NCBI RefSeq assembly: GCF_014451325.2
Contig: NZ_JACSCH020000008.1
Location: forward strand, 1 to 64,000
Direction of reading: 5' to 3'
DNA: 64,000 bases
DNA from: Streptomyces sp. CB02980
GTDB lineage: Bacteria > Actinomycetota > Actinomycetes > Streptomycetales > Streptomycetaceae
Below, piece by piece: positions 53,468-60,855 of the stretch; position 1 is the first letter of the stretch, and every line of letters begins with the position of its first letter. The position numbers and the translations under genes are program-made. The notes under the pieces are model-generated. The model had not been told where the DNA came from. It saw only the letters and a program-made list of their open reading frames with translations, and ran no database searches.

Positions 53468-54325
53468 ATGGCCCAGAACATGATGAAAGGTCAACAGAAT
53501 GACCTCAGTTCGCTGATGGAGCGCGCTTCGAAGCGTCGTGCGACCGTCGCGTTCGAAGGGTACGTCAGCGATGACGGCAATATTCCGGGCAACATCCTGG
53601 TGGTGGAGTCCGATGAATGCGTGTACTCATTCGCCAAGTCCGACATCATGGACCGGGAGAAGGTCGGCGAGGAGCGCGTCAGGGTCTGGGTGAGAGCGGG
53701 AGCGAAGGCGTTCCGTCTGAGCCGGATACTGGCCGGTGAATCCCAGGCTCCCTTCACCGTCGCGATGGAGAACATCGCACCTCCGGAACCTGTGGAGCTG
53801 CCCGGTATGCCGAGGCGGGCGGGAGGAGCCCCCCGCGTCGAGGAGATGGAGCACATCGCGCCTCCGCGGCCCGTCGAGGCCGCCGGCGCGCCGCGCTACG
53901 GGGCGGACTCATCACTGGCGGTCGTTCCCCCGGCCCTGATGCCCCTGCTCTCGTCCGTGGGCAGCCTCTACACCGAGCGATGCGTGGGAGGCGACTCGTA
54001 CACGAACAACTGCGCGCACTTCCTCTCGGACGCGTTCATCCGTGCCGGCTATACGGAACTCGCCGTGGCCAACCCGCACATCAACGCCCGGTGCGGCACG
54101 ACGGCCCGTCGCCCCGTCCGGGCACGGGACATGTGGTCGTGGTTCCAGTCCAAGGCGGTACGCACGAGCAACAGGCTGGACCCGTACACCGGGTGGTGGG
54201 CTGTCTTCCAGCTCGACGAATCCGTGTACTGGGGCGGTCACGTGGTCCTGTTCGACTCCGATTCGTGGTCGTACTACGGCACCGGATGGCACGGCACCTG
54301 GCACCAGTACCTCTACCAGTGGTAG
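53468..54325 (+). CDS. Papain/NlpC-P60-like protein of unknown substrate
   Basis: 285 residues; AGGAGG lies 9 nt before ATG 53468. An N-terminal domain (about 20-85: AFEGYVSDDGNIPGNILVVE and EERVRVWVRAGAKAFRLSRI) is followed by a linker with a duplicated unit, MENIAPPEPVELPG and MEHIAPPRPVEAAG. The C-terminal domain (about 160-285) has NNCAHFLSDAFIRAGY, with a probable nucleophilic Cys, and YWGGHVVLFDSDSWSYYG, with a probable catalytic His, as in papain-like amidases. No signal peptide. 44 bp separate it from the Gly-rich beta-helix gene, suggesting one transcription unit. Confidence 0.6.
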   Translation: MAQNMMKGQQNDLSSLMERASKRRATVAFEGYVSDDGNIPGNILVVESDECVYSFAKSDIMDREKVGEERVRVWVRAGAKAFRLSRILAGESQAPFTVAMENIAPPEPVELPGMPRRAGGAPRVEEMEHIAPPRPVEAAGAPRYGADSSLAVVPPALMPLLSSVGSLYTERCVGGDSYTNNCAHFLSDAFIRAGYTELAVANPHINARCGTTARRPVRARDMWSWFQSKAVRTSNRLDPYTGWWAVFQLDESVYWGGHVVLFDSDSWSYYGTGWHGTWHQYLYQW

Positions 54326-54369
54326 CTCAGGACCGACACCGGCCGGCACCCCTCCCATGACGCCCTCCC

Positions 54370-57300
54370 ATGACGACACTCACTTCGTGCGACGAGGACG
54401 CGTTCCGCCAGGCGGTTCTCAGCGGCGGAACGGTGCTGTTCGGCATCGACTGTCCGGCCCTGACGCTGTCGCGGAGTGTCGACATCCCGGCGTCCGTCAC
54501 CGTCGTCATCGACGCCGGCGGTCACAAGGTCGTTCTCGACGGACGGGGTCTCACACGTCACTTCGTCGTCGACGGCGGTCGGTTGACCCTCAAAGGCGTG
54601 ACGCTTGCCAACGGCCGTGCGCTCGGTGCCGACGGAGGTGCGGGAGTCGCAGGTGCCCCTGGGGCGGACGGTACGCCGGGAGCGTGGGGCCACGAGGGCG
54701 ACAGCGGTCTGTGTCTGATCGGTGAGGATGCCGGCGGCCCTGGTGCTGTCGGGATCGCGGGGGCCACCGGCGGATCGGGTACGGCCGGAGGAGACGGCGG
54801 CGCGGCCCGGGGCGGCTCCCTCCTCATCAACAGCGGCACGGTCGTTCTCGACCACGTGGTGGTGACGGGCAATCGCGCGCAAGGCGGCGCCGGAGGGCGA
54901 GGAGCCTCCGGCGGTGCCGGGGGTGCCGGAGGCGCCGGCGGGGGCGGGGGCCGCGGGGCGGAGGGGCTTGTCCTGCCGCCGGTCAACTGCGCGAAAGGCG
55001 GTCCCGGCGGCCCGGGCGGGGACGGGGCCGCCGGGAGTACCGGCGGCGCGGGAGGGGCCGGTGGCCCCGGCGGAGAGGCGAGGGGCGGCGCCATCTGGAA
55101 CGGCGGAACGCTCACCCTGATCGCCTCGACGGTGCAGCACAACACCGCGGCCGGCGGGGCCGGTGGTCAGGGGGGTGCGGGTGGCCACGGCGGAGCCGGC
55201 GGCGCGGGCGGCGACGGAGGCATGGGAGGTAAGGGCGCCGACGGCGATTCCCCTGGAGGGGGTGGCGCGGGGGGACCGAGCGGAAGGGGTCGTGAAGGGG
55301 GTGCGGGCGCGCCCGGCCAGAGCGGCGGGCTCGGTGGCGCCGCTCTGGGAGGGGCCGTCTACGACACCGGCACGCTCACCGTCGATGCGACGACCTCCCT
55401 CTCGTACAACCATGCGACCGGTGGGGCCGGGGGCCTCAGTGGGACAGGCGGCGCGGGCGGGCAGGGCGGGGCCGGCGGGCACGGCGGCGCCGGAGGCGTG
55501 GGCGGAGAGGGCGCGGAGGGGCCCGGGGCAGGCGGTGCGGGAGGGAAGGGGAACGTCGGGGGTACGGGGGGACAGGCCGGCGTGGCGGGGGGTGCGGGGC
55601 TCGGCGGTCAAGGGTCAGGAGGAGGTGTCCACAGCACCGGGACGATCATCTGGTCGGCGGCCACGGCCCGCGGCAACTGGGCCGTCGGTGGCAACGGCGG
55701 CAGGGGCGCTGCCGGCAACGCGGCGGGCGGCGGGGGTCTCGGAGGGGCAGGGGGGAACGGGGGAGGCTTCGGCAGTGCGGGTGGCGAGGGAGGCGCGGGA
55801 GGAGAAGGCGGCCACTCCGGGGCCGGTGGCCCGGGCGGTGCCGGAGGCGGCGGAAGCGGCGGCGGTGTCCGGAGCGGCGAGGCGTTCCACGCGGCGGGTG
55901 GAGAGATCGTGGGGAACCAGGCCGCAGGGGGACTCGGAGGGCCCGGCGGATCGGGGGCCGCCGGTAGCGGTGGTGCGAAGGGCGGAGGCGGTGGGACGGG
56001 GAGCGACGGTGCTGCCCCGGTCACGGCGGGCAGCGGGGGAGCGGGTGGTCCCAGCGGGTCCGGAGGCCAGGGCGGCAAGGGCGGAGCGGCCGGAAGTGGC
56101 GGCGAGGGCGGCGTCGGTGGCAGCGCGCGCGGCGGCGGGATCCATGCGAGCGGAGACCTGACCCTCGCCGCTGTGCGGTGGCAGGACAACGCCGTACAGG
56201 CCGGCTCCGGCGGAGGCGGCGGTGCCGGGGCCATGGGCGGCCAGGGCGGCCTGGGCCCCGTCGGCAGTGGCGCAGGCCGAGGCCGGCAGGGCCTCGGGGA
56301 AGGGACCGCGGGGGGTGTGGGAGGCGCCGGCGGCGGTGGCGGCGCCGGAGGTGACGGGGGCAGTGGTGCCGAGGGGGCCGGGGGCGGAGCCGGCGGCACG
56401 GGAGGCGGCGGCGCCCTCTTCACCTGGGGGGAGGCGACTGCCACGGACAACACCTTCGCGAACGACCGCGTGATGGGCGGGCAGGGCGGCGAGGGGGGCC
56501 GGGGCGGCGACGGAGGCTACGGCGGCCAAGGCTACGCGGCCGCGCCGTCCGGCTCGGGAGGCAGCGGCGGCGCAGGGCTCCCCGGTACACCCGGGGGCGG
56601 CGGAACAGGAGGCACGAGTGGCGACGGCGGGACAGGCGGTTCGGGCGGCCGGGGTGCTCCCGGCGGCACCGGCGGCCCGGGCGGGGACGGAGGCATCGCG
56701 ACAGGCGGTGCGATCGTCAACGGCGCGAAGGCGAGTCTGCGGATCGACGGTGGCTGGTTCCACGCTGCCTCGGCTCGCGGCGGCCAGGGAAGCAGAGGCG
56801 GGGCCGGGGGATCGGGCGGGCAGGGCGGCCCGGCGGGAGCCGGCGGCAGCTCCGGTATCGCCGGCTACGGGGGCATGGGGGACGGCCAGCCACCCGGAGC
56901 AGGCGGCGCCGGCGGCGACCCCGGGACGGGAGGCCGCGGAGGGTCGGGCGGGACCGCCGGCCACGGTCAGACGGGGGGAGCCGGAGGCGCGGGCGGCAAC
57001 GCGCTGGGGGGAGCCGTCCACAACGCCGGTGAGCTGTACGTCGACGGAACCATCACGTGGGCCTACAGCCAGGCCGCGGGGGGAGGAGGGGGCCAGGGCG
57101 GCTCCGGGGGCAGAGGAGGGACGGGAGGGCAGGGCGCGGGCGGTGGTCAGGGCGGCGGGGGCGGCATCGGAGGCAGGGCGGGGAGCGCCGACCGGGTCAA
57201 CGGCAACGGCGGCCGAGGCGGCGGCGGTGGGGCCGGCGGGAGTGGAGGCTCGGGGGGCAACGGCGGCAGCGCCGGTACCGGTGGCAAGGGTGGCAGCGCC

Positions 57301-57900
57301 TATGGGGGCGCGATCCACAACCAGGCCGCATTCAGCCTGACGGGTGCCTCGTTCCGTCACGGCACGGTGAGCGGAGGCTCTGGCCAAGGCGGCGGTTCAG
57401 GGGGAGCCGGAGGGCCGGGCCAAGGCGGTGGTGCAGGGGGTGCGGGCGGACACGGCGGCGGCTCCGTGGGGCCGCTCGGTGCGGGCGGCTCCGGCGGGGG
57501 CGGAGGCAACGGGGGGAGCGGCGGTCAGGGCGGTGAGGGAGGAAGCGGTCGCGACGGCGGCCGAGGCGGTCGTGGCGGGGATGCCTCGTGCGGTGCCTAC
57601 TTCACGACGCAGCCGCTCCTCGTCCAGTCCGGCAACACCTTCGCGTCGAGCACGGCCACAGTCGGCCCGGCAGGCGTGAACTACTGCGCCGCTTACGCCA
57701 CGGGTTGTCCCGGCGGCGCGGGCGGGGGCGGCTTCGGTGGCCCCGCCGGCGTTCCGGGAACCGGCGGCCAGAACACCGAAGGTGTTCACGCGGCCGACGG
57801 CGGGCCCGGCGCTCCGGGCGGGTCCGGAAGCCCTGGTGCCGCAGGCCAGGGCGGACCCGCGGGCGCCCCTGGGGCCATCGGCGACGTCGACCACAACTGA
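54370..57900 (+). CDS. Large Gly-rich beta-helix protein (PE_PGRS-like)
   Basis: 1176 residues, over 40% Gly by eye. The N-terminal 80 residues look like the cap and first coils of a parallel beta-helix (TVLFGIDCPALTLSRSVDIP, VVIDAGGHKVVLDGRGLT, LTLKGVTLANGRALG). Thereafter about ten coil units (GGAIWNGGTLTLIASTVQHN, GGAVYDTGTLTVDATTSL, GGAVHNAGELYVDGTITW, GGAIHNQAAFSLTGASFRHG and others) alternate with 60-100-residue GGAGG-type loops. No signal peptide or membrane helix is visible and no PE domain. The ribosome site is poor; CCTCCCATGACG is duplicated just before the ATG. Likely a structural or surface-associated protein; export route unknown. Confidence 0.75.
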   Translation: MTTLTSCDEDAFRQAVLSGGTVLFGIDCPALTLSRSVDIPASVTVVIDAGGHKVVLDGRGLTRHFVVDGGRLTLKGVTLANGRALGADGGAGVAGAPGADGTPGAWGHEGDSGLCLIGEDAGGPGAVGIAGATGGSGTAGGDGGAARGGSLLINSGTVVLDHVVVTGNRAQGGAGGRGASGGAGGAGGAGGGGGRGAEGLVLPPVNCAKGGPGGPGGDGAAGSTGGAGGAGGPGGEARGGAIWNGGTLTLIASTVQHNTAAGGAGGQGGAGGHGGAGGAGGDGGMGGKGADGDSPGGGGAGGPSGRGREGGAGAPGQSGGLGGAALGGAVYDTGTLTVDATTSLSYNHATGGAGGLSGTGGAGGQGGAGGHGGAGGVGGEGAEGPGAGGAGGKGNVGGTGGQAGVAGGAGLGGQGSGGGVHSTGTIIWSAATARGNWAVGGNGGRGAAGNAAGGGGLGGAGGNGGGFGSAGGEGGAGGEGGHSGAGGPGGAGGGGSGGGVRSGEAFHAAGGEIVGNQAAGGLGGPGGSGAAGSGGAKGGGGGTGSDGAAPVTAGSGGAGGPSGSGGQGGKGGAAGSGGEGGVGGSARGGGIHASGDLTLAAVRWQDNAVQAGSGGGGGAGAMGGQGGLGPVGSGAGRGRQGLGEGTAGGVGGAGGGGGAGGDGGSGAEGAGGGAGGTGGGGALFTWGEATATDNTFANDRVMGGQGGEGGRGGDGGYGGQGYAAAPSGSGGSGGAGLPGTPGGGGTGGTSGDGGTGGSGGRGAPGGTGGPGGDGGIATGGAIVNGAKASLRIDGGWFHAASARGGQGSRGGAGGSGGQGGPAGAGGSSGIAGYGGMGDGQPPGAGGAGGDPGTGGRGGSGGTAGHGQTGGAGGAGGNALGGAVHNAGELYVDGTITWAYSQAAGGGGGQGGSGGRGGTGGQGAGGGQGGGGGIGGRAGSADRVNGNGGRGGGGGAGGSGGSGGNGGSAGTGGKGGSAYGGAIHNQAAFSLTGASFRHGTVSGGSGQGGGSGGAGGPGQGGGAGGAGGHGGGSVGPLGAGGSGGGGGNGGSGGQGGEGGSGRDGGRGGRGGDASCGAYFTTQPLLVQSGNTFASSTATVGPAGVNYCAAYATGCPGGAGGGGFGGPAGVPGTGGQNTEGVHAADGGPGAPGGSGSPGAAGQGGPAGAPGAIGDVDHN

Positions 57901-58016
57901 ATCACTGGACCGCGACCACGACCGAACCCAGGATCACTGGACCGCGACCACGACCACGATCACTGGACCGCGACCACGACCGAACCCTGGATCAATCACC
58001 GGACCGCGACCTAGAC
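57901..58016. repeat. Tandem repeats of about 32 bp between convergent genes
   Basis: Units start ATCACTGGACCGCGACCACG at 57901, 57933 and 57959 (32, 26 and 32 bp), and a diverged fourth begins at about 57991. The last unit reaches the stop of the ATP-grasp gene at 58011. Confidence 0.9.
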
Positions 58017-58946
58017 CGGTGCCGGCAGGTCTCGACCTCGTCCGAGCGCGCGTGCGATCGCCCGTGAGATCGGCTGACCGGTGTCCTCCTCGTAGTAGCT
58101 GAACGCCGGGCTGGGGTTGACCTCGAAGCAGAAGACCTCCCCGTCGTCCGCCAGAATCAGGTCGATGCCCGCGAGAGTGAGCCCCAGCCGGGTGACGAGG
58201 ACGGAGCACCGGTCCGCGAGCTCATCGGGCAGCTCCCACGGAGTCAGCTCCGTCCGGCCGCCGTACCGGTGGGCGTAGCGGTAGTCCACCTGGTCGGTCT
58301 CGACCCGCGTGGCGAACAGCTCTCCGTCCACGGCGTGCACGCGGACGTTGACGCCCCGGACGTAGCGTTGGAACTGCACCGGGCACGAGCGTACGAGCGG
58401 AAGCCGATCCATGACCTCGTCGTCGAGGAGCCGGACGATCGACCGCGCGGAACTGATGGACTTGTAGATCACCTCCCCGTGCCGGGACCGGAAGGCGCGG
58501 ACGAGATCCGGGTCGTTGGTGACCAGCGTCTCCGGGACGCGGAATCCGACCTGGCCGATCAGTTGGGCCTGATAGGGCTTGGACCGGTTCGTCGCCGTCG
58601 CCGCGGAGCGGTTCATCACGCACCCCGGCGCGATGTCGATCCAGCTGCCGAGGGCCTCGTGCCACGACTGGCAGTGCCGCACGGTCTCTTCGGATGCCCC
58701 GTGCATCTCCGGCAGCACGCGCCAGTCCATGAGCCGGGTGTAGATGCCGGTCACATCGGCGCACTCGATGGACCGGCCGTTGTCCAGCAGGCGCCCGTGG
58801 ATCCCGGTGCCGTCGACCTCGATGTCGAGCGGGGCGTCCATGAAACGCCGTTGGTGCAGCACGGTGTAGGACAGGCCCAGCTGCCGGAGTTCCTCGGTCA
58901 CCAGGGCGATCGGCGACTCACTCGCGATGCCGCAGATGATGATCAC
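58011..58946 (-). CDS. ATP-grasp ligase (RimK-like)
   Basis: 311 residues. The ATP-grasp pattern is visible: a pre-ATP-grasp domain (about 1-110), a lysine-containing strand VIYKSISSARS (about 175-185), QRYVRGVNVRVHAVDG, and the metal-binding end GIDLILADDGEVFCFEVNPSPAF with its Asp/Glu/Asn residues. Related enzymes (RimK, MvdD, GodD-like) form amide bonds between a carboxylate and an amine on peptides. The natural substrate is unknown; neighbours in the island are candidates. It overlaps the preceding gene by 4 bp (ATGA). Confidence 0.88.
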   Translation of the reverse strand: MIIICGIASESPIALVTEELRQLGLSYTVLHQRRFMDAPLDIEVDGTGIHGRLLDNGRSIECADVTGIYTRLMDWRVLPEMHGASEETVRHCQSWHEALGSWIDIAPGCVMNRSAATATNRSKPYQAQLIGQVGFRVPETLVTNDPDLVRAFRSRHGEVIYKSISSARSIVRLLDDEVMDRLPLVRSCPVQFQRYVRGVNVRVHAVDGELFATRVETDQVDYRYAHRYGGRTELTPWELPDELADRCSVLVTRLGLTLAGIDLILADDGEVFCFEVNPSPAFSYYEEDTGQPISRAIARALGRGRDLPAPV

Positions 58947-59686
58947 CGCGACCTCGCAGGCAGGTGGGTGAGGTGCTCGTGCAGCCGGTCGACGAGAGCG
59001 TCTCCGCCGATGCGCAGATCAGGCAGCGTCGTCGCCGCCGCGAAGCGGGCCGCATCGCGGGCGTCGGCCTCCAGGTCGATTCCCAGGAGGTCGGTGCCGG
59101 CGAGCTTCGCGAGCCGCCTGCAGGCCGGTACGAGTGCGCGCACCGGCTCCGCGCCGAAGACACGCTCGCCGAGGACCACCACGGTGCGGGCCGTCGTGGT
59201 CGCCGTCGCGTCGCCGTGGGGTCCCGCGGGGAGGCTGCTGGACAGCGGCAGCGGTGCCACCGGCAGCCCGGCCCTGGCCGCGAGCACGGTCCACTCCGCG
59301 GCGGAGCGCCATGCTCCGGACAGGCCACGCGCGCTGGGCCGGTTGACCGTGATCGGGGCGATGCACTCGAGCCAGCTCAGTACGAGCGCGCTCATCTCCT
59401 CCATGGCGTAGAGGGTGTCGGCCCGAGAGGTGAAGACGAGATGCTCGACGGGCGCGTAGGCGAGGCGGTTGAGCACACCGTCGATGTCGCCGCTGGCGAG
59501 GGCGCGGCCGTCGGGCAGACCGATCTCGAAGCTCGCCCCGTCCTTCTCGACACGGTGCGCTGACCGCTCCGAGCGGGTCAGCGACCGCGGGGCGACGAGC
59601 TCGATCGGGGCGAGACCACGCTTCTTCAGGCTCGTGTACGCCCACATCGCCGCCTTGTCCTCAGGCTCACACAGAACGAGCCACAT
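58943..59686 (-). CDS. Probable degenerate ATP-grasp partner protein
   Basis: About 247 residues starting MWLVLCEPEDKAAMWAYTSL; a GTG four codons upstream is possible. The N-terminal half looks like a pre-ATP-grasp domain, and the end, LAGTDLLGIDLEADARDAAR then FAAATTLPDLRIGG, parallels the final strands of the coupled ATP-grasp protein (LGLTLAGIDLILADDGEVFC..FEVNPSPAF) but lacks the Glu and Asn that bind Mg-ATP. The central ATP-binding lobe is missing or shortened. I infer an inactive paralogue serving as a subunit or substrate holder. The two are translationally coupled. Confidence 0.6.
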   Translation of the reverse strand: MWLVLCEPEDKAAMWAYTSLKKRGLAPIELVAPRSLTRSERSAHRVEKDGASFEIGLPDGRALASGDIDGVLNRLAYAPVEHLVFTSRADTLYAMEEMSALVLSWLECIAPITVNRPSARGLSGAWRSAAEWTVLAARAGLPVAPLPLSSSLPAGPHGDATATTTARTVVVLGERVFGAEPVRALVPACRRLAKLAGTDLLGIDLEADARDAARFAAATTLPDLRIGGDALVDRLHEHLTHLPARSR

Positions 59687-59775
59687 GCCCGTGACCACCG
59701 ATCGCTCTGCTTCTCGACATGTCCTGGCACCCTTCTCGTCGTGGCATCCTTCGCCTCCTTCTCCTTCGTCGCGTC

Positions 59776-60804
59776 CTAGCTCGTCTCGTCCTCCGCGGTC
59801 AGGGCGCCGGCCGACAGGTCGGGCCGCAGCTCCGGACGGATGAAGTGGACGAGCTTGGAGGCCGCCTCACCGAGGCCCGCCCAACGGTCCGTGACGCCGT
59901 GTGTGGCCCAACCGAGGAGCGGGCCCACACCCAAGGGAAAGTCGTCCGGGACCATCTGGAGCTCGTGCGGACTGTCTTTGTTCTCCTTTTCCTTCTGCTC
60001 CTTCTCCTTTTCCTTGAACTCCTTTTCCTTTTCCAGCTTCTCCTTCCCGGTCTTCCTGGATCGTGCCAGGTGGAGCGTCCTGTCCTCCGCGTCGCGGGTG
60101 TCGCACTTCAACGTGAAATCGATGGCGGGGGGATCCGGTGCGTTGAAGGGGAACGAGGGGATGGGCTCCACCTTGATGACGAGTCTCCCGCAGTCGTTCG
60201 GCGGGATGCTGTCGGGCCGCTCGTCCAGGAGGAAGCCGCCGCCCATGTCGGTTCCGGCGGGAGTGATGAAATGCAGCACTCCGGTACCGACGTTGGCGAC
60301 CCCCACGACGATGTCCGCCATGGGATTGCCGGCCAACGCCGACCGTCCGTGGCTCCTCTCCATGGACAGTCGTGGCTGAAGGGTGTCTTCATCGAGGTCC
60401 GACGTCACCCAGACGAAGCCGAGCTCCCGCGATATGGTGTTCGTGATTTGCACGCGCCACATGCGCTCGTTCAGATCGTTGATTTCCAGCCGCACCAGGA
60501 AGACGTCGCGGAGTTCGCGGGTCCACGTGGCCGTGCCCACGAGTGTCCCGAACTCGTCGGTGATCGGCGGCGGCGGCTCGTCCTCCGTGGCGGGTGGCAC
60601 GGTCGTGAGCGCGCCCTTCCCCGCCCGCAGCTCGATCGTCGGGGCCGCCCCGCCGTGCGGTTCGCAGCCCGGCCCCAAGGCGATGAGACGAAGGAACATG
60701 GCCGGCTTGGCGGCGCCCACGTCGAAGGGGACCTGGTCGCTCGACGCGCCGGGGGCGAGACGGAGCGGTCCATCCTTGGGGAACATCTCGAATACGGCAG
60801 CCAT
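59776..60804 (-). CDS. Unknown protein with Lys/Glu helix
   Basis: 342 residues, not recognised. The first 240 residues look beta-rich, perhaps two immunoglobulin-like domains (VFLVRLEINDLNERMWRVQI; LHFITPAGTDMGGGFLLDE). At about 250-275 a nearly pure Lys/Glu stretch (KEKLEKEKEFKEKEKEQKEK) is predicted to be a single charged helix; its DNA is almost all purine on the coding strand and much less GC-rich than anything around it. The tail has FPLGVGPLLGWATHGVTDRW. No signal peptide. It lies 51 bp after the next large gene on the same strand and probably shares its operon. Confidence 0.65.
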   Translation of the reverse strand: MAAVFEMFPKDGPLRLAPGASSDQVPFDVGAAKPAMFLRLIALGPGCEPHGGAAPTIELRAGKGALTTVPPATEDEPPPPITDEFGTLVGTATWTRELRDVFLVRLEINDLNERMWRVQITNTISRELGFVWVTSDLDEDTLQPRLSMERSHGRSALAGNPMADIVVGVANVGTGVLHFITPAGTDMGGGFLLDERPDSIPPNDCGRLVIKVEPIPSFPFNAPDPPAIDFTLKCDTRDAEDRTLHLARSRKTGKEKLEKEKEFKEKEKEQKEKENKDSPHELQMVPDDFPLGVGPLLGWATHGVTDRWAGLGEAASKLVHFIRPELRPDLSAGALTAEDETS

Positions 60805-60855
60805 GTTCTCACCCGTTTCGCTCGGTGGGGCCGAGTCGCAGGTCGTCCGTGGGCA

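Noticed and set aside
54370..57900. True mycobacterial PE_PGRS protein
   Set aside because: The N-terminal PE domain is absent, and the repeats are interrupted by regular beta-helix coil units.
57901..58016. Possible CRISPR array of about 32-bp periodicity
   Set aside because: The whole unit is repeated, not alternating repeat and unique spacer, and no cas genes are present.
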